From: CADBRN01 sp050944685 | Lineage (GTDB): Bacteria > Bacillota > Clostridia > Lachnospirales > Lachnospiraceae | Direction: 5' to 3' | DNA: 64,000 bases | Assembly: GCA_050944685.1 (NCBI GenBank) | Contig: JBMNRP010000001.1 | Span: 156,116 to 220,115, forward strand | Shown: one piece after another, positions 52,362 through 61,785 of the stretch | Layout of the letters: each line of letters starts with the position of its first letter | Numbering within the stretch: position 1 is the stretch's first letter | Translations under genes and position numbers: made by a program | Notes under the pieces: generated by a model | What the model was told of the DNA's origin: nothing | Database searches by the model: none | The model's input: only the letters and a program-made list of their open reading frames with translations

Positions 52362-52455
52362 GTAAAAATGTAAGGGAAGCTGTCCCGCAGCTCCGCACAC
52401 GGATTCCGGACAGCGGATTGTTTCAAAATACAATCGTTCAGGAAAGCAGATTATC

Positions 52456-53841
52456 ATGGGATCATCATATCAGTATCATCCAGGCGGCGGTTCCGGCGGA
52501 CCGAATCGCTCTTCGTTCAGTAAGGGTCCGCGGAAACCGGGAAGCGGTCCGCAGGGACCCGGCGGCACCGGAGGGCCGGGAAACAGCCGGCGCGGCCCGC
52601 AGGGACCCGGCGGCGCGAGAACGGGAGGCCCGGGAAGAAACGACTTCAGCCGCTACGCGCGCGCCGGTCAGGATATCATGAACGATGTCATGCGCGCGGT
52701 AGAGCTTGGCCAGTTCGCCGGTCTGGCGGAATCCATTACCCGCCGGATCAATGACGCAGCTTCGGGCGCGGAACCGATTTTCCGTCCCTTTGCCGAGAGG
52801 CGGGGTTCTGCCTCTTCTGCGACCGAATCACCGCCGGGAAGCGGATCTGCCGCTTCTTCCCGCCCATTTCAATCCACCCGGTCCGGACCGGCGAACTATT
52901 TTCTGCAGCGCAGAATGGACAAAAGCCAGGGCCGGTTCAAAAAGTTTGCCGGCCTGATGATTGAATTTTTCAGCATCGTGCTGATCCTCATCTTCATCGC
53001 AGGTATGGCGGGAATGTTCGCGGCGTCCCTTCTGATCCCGGGGTTTGTGCTGCTCGGGCTCTCCGCCCTGATGGTGTTTGTCATCAAAAAATCCAACGAC
53101 TTCCGGAAGAGCGGCGAACAGTATATGAAGATGGTCGAAAAATATTACCAGTACGGTGAAATGCTTCCGGGCAGAGAATTTTTCGCCATTCAGGATCTGT
53201 CGAGTATGGTGAACGAGGCGCCTCAGACCACGCAGGAAAATCTGCTTGAGATGAAAAAACTCGATATGATTCCGCAGGCGACATTCGATTCCCGGTACAC
53301 GACCGTGATGCTGACAGACCACGCGCGGGCGCTGTATCTGAATTCTCTGAAGGCCCAGAGGGCGAGGGAAAAAGAACAGGCAGCATCCGGCATCAATCCC
53401 GACGTGCAGGCGATCCTGAACGACGGCAACGAATATATCCGGATCATCCGGGAGTCAAACGACCGGATTCCGGACACGGACGCAATGTCCGACAAGCTGT
53501 ACCGTCTGGAAAACATTGTACGCAGCATCTTCGACCAGGTCAGAAAGCATCCGGAGCGATCCGGTGAACTGCGGCGGATGATGAACATCTATCTGCCGAC
53601 GACCACGAAGCTTCTGAAGACCTATGAGGAATACCGCGACAATCCGTACCAGACGGAGCAGACGAAAAAGGCCCTGAAGGAAATTCAGGACGCTTTCGAT
53701 ACCATCTGCAACGGCTTCGAAAAACTTCTCGCGAAGATGACCGAGGTCGACTTGTACGATGTATCGGCGGATATCGGTGTATTGAATCACATGATGGAAC
53801 AGGATGGACTCAAAGAGTCCGAACAGCAGCTGAAAGTCTGA
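52456..53841 (+). CDS. xpaC: XpaC-like (5-bromo-4-chloroindolyl phosphate hydrolysis) membrane protein
   Basis: The 461-residue protein begins with a Gly/Pro-rich, basic stretch (about 1-65) containing GPQGPGG units. Two adjoining membrane segments (about 170-215) follow, then a helical cytoplasmic domain to the end. The position before telA is the classic XpaC/TelA arrangement. The name reflects an early phenotype; the true role is unknown, possibly in membrane stress. Confidence 0.78.
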   Translation: MGSSYQYHPGGGSGGPNRSSFSKGPRKPGSGPQGPGGTGGPGNSRRGPQGPGGARTGGPGRNDFSRYARAGQDIMNDVMRAVELGQFAGLAESITRRINDAASGAEPIFRPFAERRGSASSATESPPGSGSAASSRPFQSTRSGPANYFLQRRMDKSQGRFKKFAGLMIEFFSIVLILIFIAGMAGMFAASLLIPGFVLLGLSALMVFVIKKSNDFRKSGEQYMKMVEKYYQYGEMLPGREFFAIQDLSSMVNEAPQTTQENLLEMKKLDMIPQATFDSRYTTVMLTDHARALYLNSLKAQRAREKEQAASGINPDVQAILNDGNEYIRIIRESNDRIPDTDAMSDKLYRLENIVRSIFDQVRKHPERSGELRRMMNIYLPTTTKLLKTYEEYRDNPYQTEQTKKALKEIQDAFDTICNGFEKLLAKMTEVDLYDVSADIGVLNHMMEQDGLKESEQQLKV

Positions 53842-53860
53842 GAAAAGAGGACAGTCAAAC

Positions 53861-55045
53861 ATGAGTGAAGAAAACAATCTGCAGGAAGAAATGGAAAAAG
53901 CACCGGCAGCCCCGACGCTGACCTTCGGAGACGAGCAGCCCGTTTCCGGAATCAATCTGAACACTCCCTCCGCCGCTCCCCAGGTGCCGGCGGCGGAAAA
54001 GGCCCAGGAGCAGGAGCAGCTTCAGCTGACCCCGGAGGAAGAAAAAGCGGTGGATGAATTCGTCAAAAAAATCGACCTCTCAAATTCAACCGCCATCATG
54101 AATTACGGTGTAGCTACCCAGAAGAATCTGACGGACTTCTCGCAGAAGGCGATCGACAATGTCCGCACGAAAGACATGGGTGAAATCGGCGATATGCTCG
54201 CCGGACTGATCACCGAACTGAAAAATTTCGATGTGGATGAGAACGAAAAGGGAATCCTGGGATTTTTCAAGAAAAAAAAGAACCAGATGGATGAAATCAA
54301 GGCAAAATACAGCAAGGTCGAGACGAACGTCACCGCCGTCTCCAACCAGCTCGAACAGCACGAAGCGAAGCTCCTGAAAGACTCTCAGCTGCTTGACCGC
54401 ATGTACGAACTGAATCTGAACTATTACCGGGAACTGACGATGTACATCGCCGCGGGGAAAAAGAAACTGGAGCAGGTCCGCACCGGCGAGCTGCAGGCCG
54501 CCCAGCAGAAAGCCGCGTCCTCCGGCCAGCCCGAGGACGCGCAGGCCGCGAAAGATCTCGCCGCCCAGTGTGAACGATTTGAAAAGAAAATCTACGATCT
54601 GGAGCTGACCCGGACCATCGCTCTCCAGACTTCCCCTCAGATCCGCATGCTGCAGAATTCGGATATGCAGATGGCGGAGAAGATTCAGTCCACCATCGTG
54701 AACACCATCCCGCTCTGGAAGAATCAGATGGTCATCGCGATCGGCATGGAGCACGCGAGCCAGGCCGCCCGCGCAGAGCGCGAAGTCAATAACATGACGA
54801 ACGATCTCCTGAAGAAAAACGCGGATAAGCTTCATGAAGTAACCGTCGCTACCGCGAAAGAAAACGAGCGCGGCATCGTCGACATCGAGACTCTGCAGCA
54901 CACGAACGACACCCTGATCAGCGCGATCGACGAGATCATGGCCATCCAGAAGGAAGGCAAAGAGAAACGCGCCGCCGCCGAGCAGCAGCTGAACGGCATC
55001 GAGAAGCAGCTGCACGACAAGCTTCTGGAAGCATCCCAGGCCTGA
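53861..55045 (+). CDS. telA: Toxic anion resistance protein TelA
   Basis: The 394-residue soluble protein is almost entirely helical, with a Pro/Glu-rich start (1-55) and long coiled-coil segments over the rest, including LLDRMYELNLNYYRELTMYI near 184-203. It matches TelA, first linked to tellurite and later to cell-wall antibiotic and bacteriocin resistance. Its start lies 20 bases after xpaC, with AAAAGAGGA between. It probably acts with XpaC at the membrane. Confidence 0.93.
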   Translation: MSEENNLQEEMEKAPAAPTLTFGDEQPVSGINLNTPSAAPQVPAAEKAQEQEQLQLTPEEEKAVDEFVKKIDLSNSTAIMNYGVATQKNLTDFSQKAIDNVRTKDMGEIGDMLAGLITELKNFDVDENEKGILGFFKKKKNQMDEIKAKYSKVETNVTAVSNQLEQHEAKLLKDSQLLDRMYELNLNYYRELTMYIAAGKKKLEQVRTGELQAAQQKAASSGQPEDAQAAKDLAAQCERFEKKIYDLELTRTIALQTSPQIRMLQNSDMQMAEKIQSTIVNTIPLWKNQMVIAIGMEHASQAARAEREVNNMTNDLLKKNADKLHEVTVATAKENERGIVDIETLQHTNDTLISAIDEIMAIQKEGKEKRAAAEQQLNGIEKQLHDKLLEASQA

Positions 55046-55120
55046 GGAGAATACCCGGCAGCGCATCTTCCGGCTTCCGGAATCTCTCCCGGAAGTGAAT
55101 ACGGTATCTGAATCATCAAT

Positions 55121-55156
55121 AAAATAATCCGGCGGGAGTTCCCGCCGGATTATTTT
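55121..55156. terminator. Bidirectional terminator between telA and oppA
   Basis: Bases 55121-55137 and 55140-55156 are perfectly complementary (17 bp, core TCCGGCGGGA), with A/T tracts on both sides. It can end both convergent genes. Confidence 0.9.
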
Positions 55157-55178
55157 ATTTGCTCAGAAGCATATTATG

Positions 55179-57026
55179 TCAGCCGGCCGTCTTGCCCAGC
55201 TGCATATCGTTGTTTCCGGACTGAGACTGGAACATCTCGATCATGTTGATCGGGTCGTCGTAGTCGGCCAGCCATCCCTCACGGGCCACGTCGAAGTTGC
55301 CGGACTTACGGTCATTCAGGAATGTCTGCCAGTCCTCGGTGGAAATGTCCATCGTGATGCCGACCGCGTCCAGATCCTGCTGAATCGCCTGGGCGATCGC
55401 CTGATGGCCGGTTCCGTCGTTCGTCAGATACTTGATATTGAGCGGTGTGGAAGAAGAAAGCTTGTCTCCGTCAAACTCATATCCGGCGTACTCCAGAAGC
55501 GCAATCGCCTCGTCCTGATTCTTCTTCCCGGCGGTGGAGATATCCTCGTAGTAGCCGTCTTCCACCGGATACTCGTAATCCTCATCGTTCTTCTTGAACT
55601 CTCCGCCATGGCCGTCGCTCATTACGGCCGGAATGAAGGAGGTGGCAATCTTCTGCTCGGTCTGTCCGATCGTGTCAATAATATACTGACGATTGATCAG
55701 AAGGCCGATCGCGCGGCGCATCGCGGCCGCCTGAGCGGAAGTCTTGCCCTGGAACATCTCGGAATTGACATTGAATCCGACGTAATACGTTCCCAGGTTG
55801 TCGACAACATGGAAATCTTCTCCGTCTTTCAGGTTCTGGATCTCACCGGTCGGAACCGTATCTGCGTAATCCAGATCCCCGGACTGATAAGCGGCCAGGA
55901 TCGCGGTATCATCCGCAGAAAGCATGAAATCAAGTTCATCGACCGAAACATTGTCCGCGTCATAGTAATTCGGGTTCTTGACGTAAACCATGGACTCGTT
56001 GTGTGTCCAGCTCTGCAATGTATAGGCACCATTGGAGATGAAGCCGGCCTCGCCGGCCCATGCTCCCGGATTGCTTCCGTCCGGATCTGCCTTCTCAACC
56101 GCTGCCTGCGGAACCGGCATGAATACCGGGAACGCCAGCAGGTTCAGGATATACGGGCACGGAGCGGTCAGTTTGAACTCGACCGTATTGTCATCCGGCG
56201 CAGAGAGATTCAGCTTCGGAGCGGATCCGTCTCCATATCCGTCAAACACGCTGAAAAGGTAGGAATAATCCGAAGCGGTCGCCGGATCTACGGCGCGGTT
56301 CCAGGAATATACGATATCATTCGCAGTCAGCGAAGAACCGTCGGACCACTTCAGGTCAGATTTCATATGGATGGTGTACTCGGTTCCGTCATCGGAGACA
56401 TCCGGATCACCATCGGCAAGAGCCGGAATGATCTTGCCGTCCTTATCGTATGTGTACAGACCGACGAAGGAGTTCGCTGCCAGAGCGGCACCGTCCACCG
56501 AGCTGTTCAGCGCGGGATCCAGATGATCCGGCTCCGAAGCCAGGTTGATCTTCATTACATCCGCGTTCTGACCGTCTTTCTTCGCGTACATGAAATATTT
56601 GGTGCCGAAGACCGTCGAGTAGTCGCCGGACCAGCTGGTGTTCTCCAGATACAGATCATTGTAATAATAGATCGGGATGACGGCTCCGCTGGCCATCAGC
56701 ATATCCTCCGCCTCATGAAGCTTCGCCTCACGATCCTCCAGATCCGTGTCCTTGTAGATTTCACTGACAAGCTGATCATACTTGCTCCAGTCCGGAGCCT
56801 GCTCATTGCCCTCCATATCCTGCAGGCCGACTTTTTCGACCCAGCTCTCGATCGGGCCGCTGCTTCCGCCGGAAGTGCCCGACACAGAAGCGGTCACTTC
56901 CTCAGACCCGGAAGCAGATCCGGATTCCGTGCCCTCGGGAGCACTCGCCGCATCGCCGCAGCCTGCCAGCATGGCACCGAGCATCGCCGCCACAGTCACT
57001 ACAGATACTACGCTTTTCTTTTTCAT
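55179..57026 (-). CDS. oppA: Oligopeptide ABC transporter substrate-binding lipoprotein OppA
   Basis: The 615-residue protein has a lipobox MLAGC (Cys23), a Ser/Glu-rich linker and a SBP_bac_5 domain. The sequence around 60-140 resembles the C-terminal part of an OppA (MLMASGAVIPIYYYNDLYL), then a full receptor follows from about 150 (MKINLASEPDHLDPALNSS). So the order looks permuted, with a terminal block before the canonical start. It should bind peptides outside the membrane for OppBCDF. It is the last gene of the operon. Confidence 0.88.
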   Translation of the reverse strand: MKKKSVVSVVTVAAMLGAMLAGCGDAASAPEGTESGSASGSEEVTASVSGTSGGSSGPIESWVEKVGLQDMEGNEQAPDWSKYDQLVSEIYKDTDLEDREAKLHEAEDMLMASGAVIPIYYYNDLYLENTSWSGDYSTVFGTKYFMYAKKDGQNADVMKINLASEPDHLDPALNSSVDGAALAANSFVGLYTYDKDGKIIPALADGDPDVSDDGTEYTIHMKSDLKWSDGSSLTANDIVYSWNRAVDPATASDYSYLFSVFDGYGDGSAPKLNLSAPDDNTVEFKLTAPCPYILNLLAFPVFMPVPQAAVEKADPDGSNPGAWAGEAGFISNGAYTLQSWTHNESMVYVKNPNYYDADNVSVDELDFMLSADDTAILAAYQSGDLDYADTVPTGEIQNLKDGEDFHVVDNLGTYYVGFNVNSEMFQGKTSAQAAAMRRAIGLLINRQYIIDTIGQTEQKIATSFIPAVMSDGHGGEFKKNDEDYEYPVEDGYYEDISTAGKKNQDEAIALLEYAGYEFDGDKLSSSTPLNIKYLTNDGTGHQAIAQAIQQDLDAVGITMDISTEDWQTFLNDRKSGNFDVAREGWLADYDDPINMIEMFQSQSGNNDMQLGKTAG

Positions 57027-57127
57027 ACTTTTCCTCCTTACGAAAGTATTTCAGTACTGCGAGAAGTACTTATTTGATCAGACCGCACCCGGAAACCGGA
57101 AAGTTTCCCGCGGCCGAATCACCGGAA

Positions 57128-58111
57128 TCACTTGTTCCAGCACGCCACGAAATGTCCGGATCCTCTGTCCTTCAGCTCCGGCATGGCCTCCGCACACTGT
57201 CTGGTCGCATAGCGGCAGCGCGTACGGAACGGACATCCGCTCGGCATATGAAGCGGGGAGGGGACATCTCCCTCGAGAATGATTCGTTTCGACTGCCGGG
57301 CAATCTTCGGGTCCGGGATCGGAACCGCCGAGAGGAGCGAAAGCGTATACGGATGGACCGGATGTGAATTCAGCTCGTCCGCGTCGGCGATCTCCACCAG
57401 CCTGCCCAGATACATCACAGCGATACGTTTGGAAATATGATGCACGACCAGAAGATCGTGGGCAATGAAGAGATACGACACGCCCAGCTTCTCCTGAATC
57501 TCTTCAAACATATTCAGGACCTGCGCCTGAATAGAAACATCCAGCGCCGAAACCGGCTCGTCGCAGACGATAAACTTCGGATTCACCGCCAGGGCGCGGG
57601 CGATCCCGATTCGCTGGCGCTGTCCTCCTGAGAACTCGTGGGCGTACCGGGTGGCGTGCTCCGCATTCAGGCCGACCAGCTCCATCAGGTGCATGATCTT
57701 GTCATGGCGCTCCTCTTTGCCGGAATACAGATGGTGAATATCAAGCGGCTCGCCGATGATATCCTCGACCGTCATGCGCGGATTCAGCGAAGAGTACGGA
57801 TCCTGGAACACCATCTGCATCTCTTTTCGGAGCGGAAAGATGTTCTTGTCCGTCACAAGCTCTCCGTTGAAATAAAACTCCCCGCCGGTCGGCTTGTACA
57901 GCCGGAGCATCGTGCGTCCGACCGTCGTCTTGCCGCATCCCGACTCCCCGACCAGGCCGAGCGTCTCGCCGGCGTCGATGGAAAAGGAAACGCCGTCCAC
58001 CGCCTTCAGCGGAATTTTCTTGAACCAGCCGGTCTTCACCGGAAAATATTCTTTTAATCCATGGACTTCCACCAAGTGGTCCGTCTGAATCTTTGCCGGA
58101 GCTGCTTCCAT
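57128..58111 (-). CDS. oppF: Oligopeptide ABC transporter ATP-binding protein OppF
   Basis: The 327-residue ATPase has Walker A GESGCGKT, signature FSGGQRQRIGIARA, and Walker B VCDEPVSALD, with the oligopeptide C-terminal domain holding Cys in GCPFRTRCRYA, a possible iron-sulfur site. The ATG overlaps the oppD stop (TGATG), and a GTG one codon earlier is an alternative. With OppD it powers peptide import. Confidence 0.95.
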   Translation of the reverse strand: MEAAPAKIQTDHLVEVHGLKEYFPVKTGWFKKIPLKAVDGVSFSIDAGETLGLVGESGCGKTTVGRTMLRLYKPTGGEFYFNGELVTDKNIFPLRKEMQMVFQDPYSSLNPRMTVEDIIGEPLDIHHLYSGKEERHDKIMHLMELVGLNAEHATRYAHEFSGGQRQRIGIARALAVNPKFIVCDEPVSALDVSIQAQVLNMFEEIQEKLGVSYLFIAHDLLVVHHISKRIAVMYLGRLVEIADADELNSHPVHPYTLSLLSAVPIPDPKIARQSKRIILEGDVPSPLHMPSGCPFRTRCRYATRQCAEAMPELKDRGSGHFVACWNK

Positions 58112-59319
58112 CACGACTTCACCTCCGCTTTCTTGTTTTTCCTTTTCTTTTTCCCTTTAGGATCAACGGTCTTCGACCCGGACAAACCCGGTTTCCCCGG
58201 TTCCTGCGACGGATCGAATCCGTCGGGCATCGCCGCTTCCGCCTCTTCGTATTTCCCCTCATCGAACAGCTTCCTGACATTCATCCAGCAGGAGGCGAAA
58301 TGACCATCCGGCATCTGAATCTCCTTCGGCTTCTGCGTGAGACAGACCTTCAGAGCGTTCTCACAGCGCGGGCAGAAGGCACAGCCCTCCGGAAGGGCGA
58401 GCATGTTGATCGGCGTTCCTCCGATCGGCTTCAGCTTTTCGTTCATGTCGTTGATATTCGGAATGGACCGGAGAAGTCCTTTCGTGTATTCGTGCGCCGG
58501 GCGGTAGAAAATATCGTCCGCCGTTCCTCTCTCGCAGACGCGGCCGCCGTACATTACGATGATCTCATCGCACATGGTCGCGATAACACCGAGGTCATGT
58601 GTGACCAGAATGATGGCCATCCCCAGCTCCTGCTGGAGCTCCTTCATCAGATCCAGAATCTGCGCCTGTATCGTCACATCCAGTGCGGTCGTCGGCTCAT
58701 CGGCGATCAGAATATCCGGCTCACAGGCCAGAGCCATGGCGATCATCACCCTCTGCCGCATACCGCCGGAAAGCTCGAACGGATACTGCTTCACGCGGGA
58801 TTCCGGCTCATTGACGCCGACCATCTTCAGAAGCTCGACCGACCTCCTGTTCGCCTCTTCTTTCGTCTTATACTTTGTGTGCAGCTGAAGCGCTTCCCGG
58901 AGCTGCCATCCGACCGTAAAGGTCGGATTCAGCGAGGTCATGGGGTCCTGAAAAATGATCGAACACTTTTCCCCGCGGAAATGCTCCATCTGGTGTTTGT
59001 TCCAGTTCAGAATATTTTCGCCCTTATAGAGAATCTCACCCTCGACGACGCGTCCCGTATCCGCCAGGATCTGCATGATCGAATAGGCGGTGACGGATTT
59101 TCCGGAGCCGGACTCTCCGACCACCCCGAGAATCTTTCCCTTGGTCAGATTGAACGAGACGCCGTTGACCGCCTGCACCTCTCCGGAATCGGTAAAGAAT
59201 GAAGTATGCAGATTTCTGACCTGCAGAACCGCCTCTTCCTCATTCTCCCGGAGCTTTTCTTCGACGGCCTCCTCCGAGAGAGGCATGCCTGTTGTATTTT
59301 CCATTGCCGTATTGTCCAT
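58111..59319 (-). CDS. oppD: Oligopeptide ABC transporter ATP-binding protein OppD
   Basis: The 402-residue ATPase has Walker A GESGSGKS (about 67-74), signature LSGGMRQRVMIAMA and Walker B IADEPTTALD. The C-terminal Cys cluster (GCAFCPRCENALKVC) fits the oligo_HPY region. An extra basic Lys-rich tail extends it past the usual 330-350 residues. It starts after GGAGGGG, eleven bases after oppC. Confidence 0.95.
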   Translation of the reverse strand: MDNTAMENTTGMPLSEEAVEEKLRENEEEAVLQVRNLHTSFFTDSGEVQAVNGVSFNLTKGKILGVVGESGSGKSVTAYSIMQILADTGRVVEGEILYKGENILNWNKHQMEHFRGEKCSIIFQDPMTSLNPTFTVGWQLREALQLHTKYKTKEEANRRSVELLKMVGVNEPESRVKQYPFELSGGMRQRVMIAMALACEPDILIADEPTTALDVTIQAQILDLMKELQQELGMAIILVTHDLGVIATMCDEIIVMYGGRVCERGTADDIFYRPAHEYTKGLLRSIPNINDMNEKLKPIGGTPINMLALPEGCAFCPRCENALKVCLTQKPKEIQMPDGHFASCWMNVRKLFDEGKYEEAEAAMPDGFDPSQEPGKPGLSGSKTVDPKGKKKRKNKKAEVKS

Positions 59320-59330
59320 CTCTTCCCCTC

Positions 59331-60410
59331 CTACTGCTGAAGCTTCGGATCAAACGCGTCTCTCATGGCATCGGCGATCAGGTTGAACGCCAGAACGATC
59401 AGAACAATCATGACCGCCGGAAAAACGAGTTTCCACGGATATGACTGCATGCCGGAGCGCGCCGTATTGGCGAGCGAACCGAGAGAAGGCATCGGAAGAG
59501 CTACGCCGAGTCCGATGAAAGACAGATAGGACTCGGTAAAGATCGCCGACGGGATCTCCTGCGCCGTCATGATAATAATGACGGACAGACAGTTCGGCAG
59601 GATATGCCTGCGGATAATTCTGCCGGACGAGGCTCCCATGGAGCGGGCGGCCAGAACGTATTCATTCTCTTTGATCGTCAGAACCTGTCCGCGGACGAGC
59701 CTGGCCATACCCACCCAGTACAGAAGTCCGAAGACCAGGAACATGGCGACCATGTTGGAGCCCAGCTTGCCGAGTATGGGAACCTTCGAAACGTCAACCG
59801 TCTCCTGGAACACCACCGACAGCAGAATGATAATCAGTATGTCGGGGAGTGAATAAATGATGTCGACGATTCTCATCATGATCAGGTCCGTTCTGCCTCC
59901 CGCGTATCCCGAGATCGCCCCGTACAGAACTCCGATGATCACCACCATCAGAGTGGCGAAGATTCCGACCATGAACGACACTCTGGTTCCGTACACGACC
60001 CGGATGAAATAATCGCGGCAGAGCTCGTCAGTCCCCATGATATGGGGAAATATTTTAACATTGTATTTTTCCATGTAGGCCTGTTCCAGCTGAGAATACT
60101 GGAACGGAGCCATGTTCGCCGCGCCTTTGTCGCGGACCCCTTCTACCGTGATGATCTCATCGTAGGAATAAGGCACAATCTTCGGCGCGAAGATCATCGT
60201 CAGGATGACCAGAAGAAGAATGATGAGGGAGATGACCGCAAGCGGATTGTGCAGGAGACGTCTCATGCCGTCCCTGAAAAAGGTTGTGGACTTCGCCATC
60301 ACGTCCTGCTGGCGTTTCTCCTCATCGGTAGCTTTTTCAAATATTTTCGGATTGATCTGAAGACTCAGTTTTCTTTTTTTCGGTGCCGGAATATCGTAAT
60401 TCTCTGCCAT
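59331..60410 (-). CDS. oppC: Oligopeptide ABC transporter permease OppC
   Basis: The 359-residue protein has a hydrophilic N-terminus (1-50), the OppC first membrane segment (about 57-78) and the coupling motif near 255-290 (AARSMGASSGRIIRRHILPN). It forms the channel with OppB. The start follows AAAGGAA. Confidence 0.95.
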   Translation of the reverse strand: MAENYDIPAPKKRKLSLQINPKIFEKATDEEKRQQDVMAKSTTFFRDGMRRLLHNPLAVISLIILLLVILTMIFAPKIVPYSYDEIITVEGVRDKGAANMAPFQYSQLEQAYMEKYNVKIFPHIMGTDELCRDYFIRVVYGTRVSFMVGIFATLMVVIIGVLYGAISGYAGGRTDLIMMRIVDIIYSLPDILIIILLSVVFQETVDVSKVPILGKLGSNMVAMFLVFGLLYWVGMARLVRGQVLTIKENEYVLAARSMGASSGRIIRRHILPNCLSVIIIMTAQEIPSAIFTESYLSFIGLGVALPMPSLGSLANTARSGMQSYPWKLVFPAVMIVLIVLAFNLIADAMRDAFDPKLQQ

Positions 60411-60493
60411 TGCGGTATTGCTTCCTTTCTGTTTGGATTTCCCCGTTTCTTCTCACACACCGCCGCCGGGCTGCCCGGGGCGGTTCCGCTCCG

Positions 60494-61405
60494 TCATTCG
60501 AGCTTGATGCGCGGATCGATGACCTTGTAGAGCAGATCGCTGATCAGATTCATCGTGATCATGATAAACGCCAGGAAAATCGTGACTCCCATGATCATCG
60601 TATAATCACGATTGGTAATGGAAGTGACGAACTGTGACCCGAGTCCGCCGATCGTGAAAATATTTTCCACAACGAGAGAACCGGTCAGAATGGAAGCCGT
60701 CAGCGGTCCGACGTATGTGACGACCGGAATCAGGGCGTTCCGCAGTGCGTGAACGAAAATCACCTTGCCTGGCCGGACGCCCTTCGCTTTCGCCGTCCGG
60801 ATATAATCCTGCCCCAGAACATCCAGCATGGACGTTTTCGTCAGCCTCGTGATATAGGCCATGGGCGAAAGCGACAGCGCGATCACGGGCAGCACATAGC
60901 TGGGATTGGCCGTCGACCAGACGGGCACGATCTGCAATTGTATGCAGAATATGAGAAGCAGGAACGACGCGGCTACGAAAGAAGGCATCGCCGTAAACAG
61001 CGTCACAAAGAAAATAATGATATGGTCGGGCCACTTGTTCCGGTTCAGCGCCGCCACCGCCCCGAGAACGATGCCGAGAAAGAGCGCCACGAGGATCGCC
61101 ATCAGTCCGAGTTTCGCGGAAACCGCAAACCTCGTCTGAATGGTCTTCCCGATATCCCGTCCGGTTTTCAGCGAGACGCCAAAGTTTCCGTGAAGAATGT
61201 TTTTCATGTAGTTCAGGAACTGCACGCCGACGGGCTTATCCAGACCGTACCGGGTGTTCAGCGCTTCCATAACGGCCGGAGATTTCGCCTTCTCACCGTT
61301 GAAAGGGCCTCCCGGAATGGCATTCATCGCAAAGAATGTGATGAAGCAGACCAGGAAAAGCGATACAATTGCCAGAACAATTCGTTTTACAATATACTTT
61401 GCCAC
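60494..61405 (-). CDS. oppB: Oligopeptide ABC transporter permease OppB
   Basis: The 303-residue protein has six membrane segments and the DppB/OppB pattern, with a coupling loop near 195-215 (YIRTAKAKGVRPGKVIF). It opens with GTG after AGGTAG. It is the first gene of the operon oppBCDFA and is preceded by a leader hairpin. Confidence 0.95.
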   Translation of the reverse strand: MAKYIVKRIVLAIVSLFLVCFITFFAMNAIPGGPFNGEKAKSPAVMEALNTRYGLDKPVGVQFLNYMKNILHGNFGVSLKTGRDIGKTIQTRFAVSAKLGLMAILVALFLGIVLGAVAALNRNKWPDHIIIFFVTLFTAMPSFVAASFLLLIFCIQLQIVPVWSTANPSYVLPVIALSLSPMAYITRLTKTSMLDVLGQDYIRTAKAKGVRPGKVIFVHALRNALIPVVTYVGPLTASILTGSLVVENIFTIGGLGSQFVTSITNRDYTMIMGVTIFLAFIMITMNLISDLLYKVIDPRIKLE

Positions 61406-61541
61406 TTTTTCTACCTACCCTCTCGTTACCTTGGCCCGCCGCGGCGGGCACGTGACGTCTTATTCCCTGACGGGACCGGAAAAAAGTCCGTTACCCTCTC
61501 GGAAGATGTCCTCTCCCCGAAAATTCTCCGGAAAACAAAGA

Positions 61542-61578
61542 AGCGCAAAGACAGTTTTCACAAACAAGTCTTTGCGCT
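61542..61578 (-). promoter_or_regulatory. Terminator-like hairpin in the oppB leader
   Basis: AGCGCAAAGAC (61568-61578 on the minus strand) pairs with GTCTTTGCGCT (61542-61552), an 11-bp perfect stem, followed on the minus strand by a T-rich stretch (TCTTTGTTTT). It lies about 50 nt into the message and about 140 bases before oppB, so it may attenuate the operon. The rest of 61406-61785 holds only this and the promoter. Confidence 0.6.
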
Positions 61579-61635
61579 GTGAACACTTTACGGACTACCC
61601 TGTCCCTATAAAGAATCAATGTAAAATTTTCATCA

Positions 61636-61641
61636 ATTATA
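61636..61641 (-). promoter_or_regulatory. Extended -10 promoter of the opp operon
   Basis: On the minus strand TGGTATAAT gives an extended -10 (TATAAT, 61636-61641). No good -35 is visible. The start of transcription would be near 61629. Confidence 0.6.
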
Positions 61642-61785
61642 CCATAAAAAGATGAAAAAGTACACGGATATTGTCCGTTTTCAGAAATTCCTTGGGTATA
61701 TCCGGAAGTGGTTGTATATTAATGCAAATAATGAATATTTTCTGGTGTTTATTCACAAAATATTCATTTATTTTTTTGCCGATTT

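Noticed and set aside
9471..55045. TerB-type gene and TelA as one tellurite-resistance cluster
   Set aside because: They lie over 40 kb apart, each in its own conserved neighbourhood, with no other ter genes.
55176..57077. A plus-strand open frame of about 630 codons
   Set aside because: It is antisense to oppA, which has a lipobox and the full peptide-binding domain.
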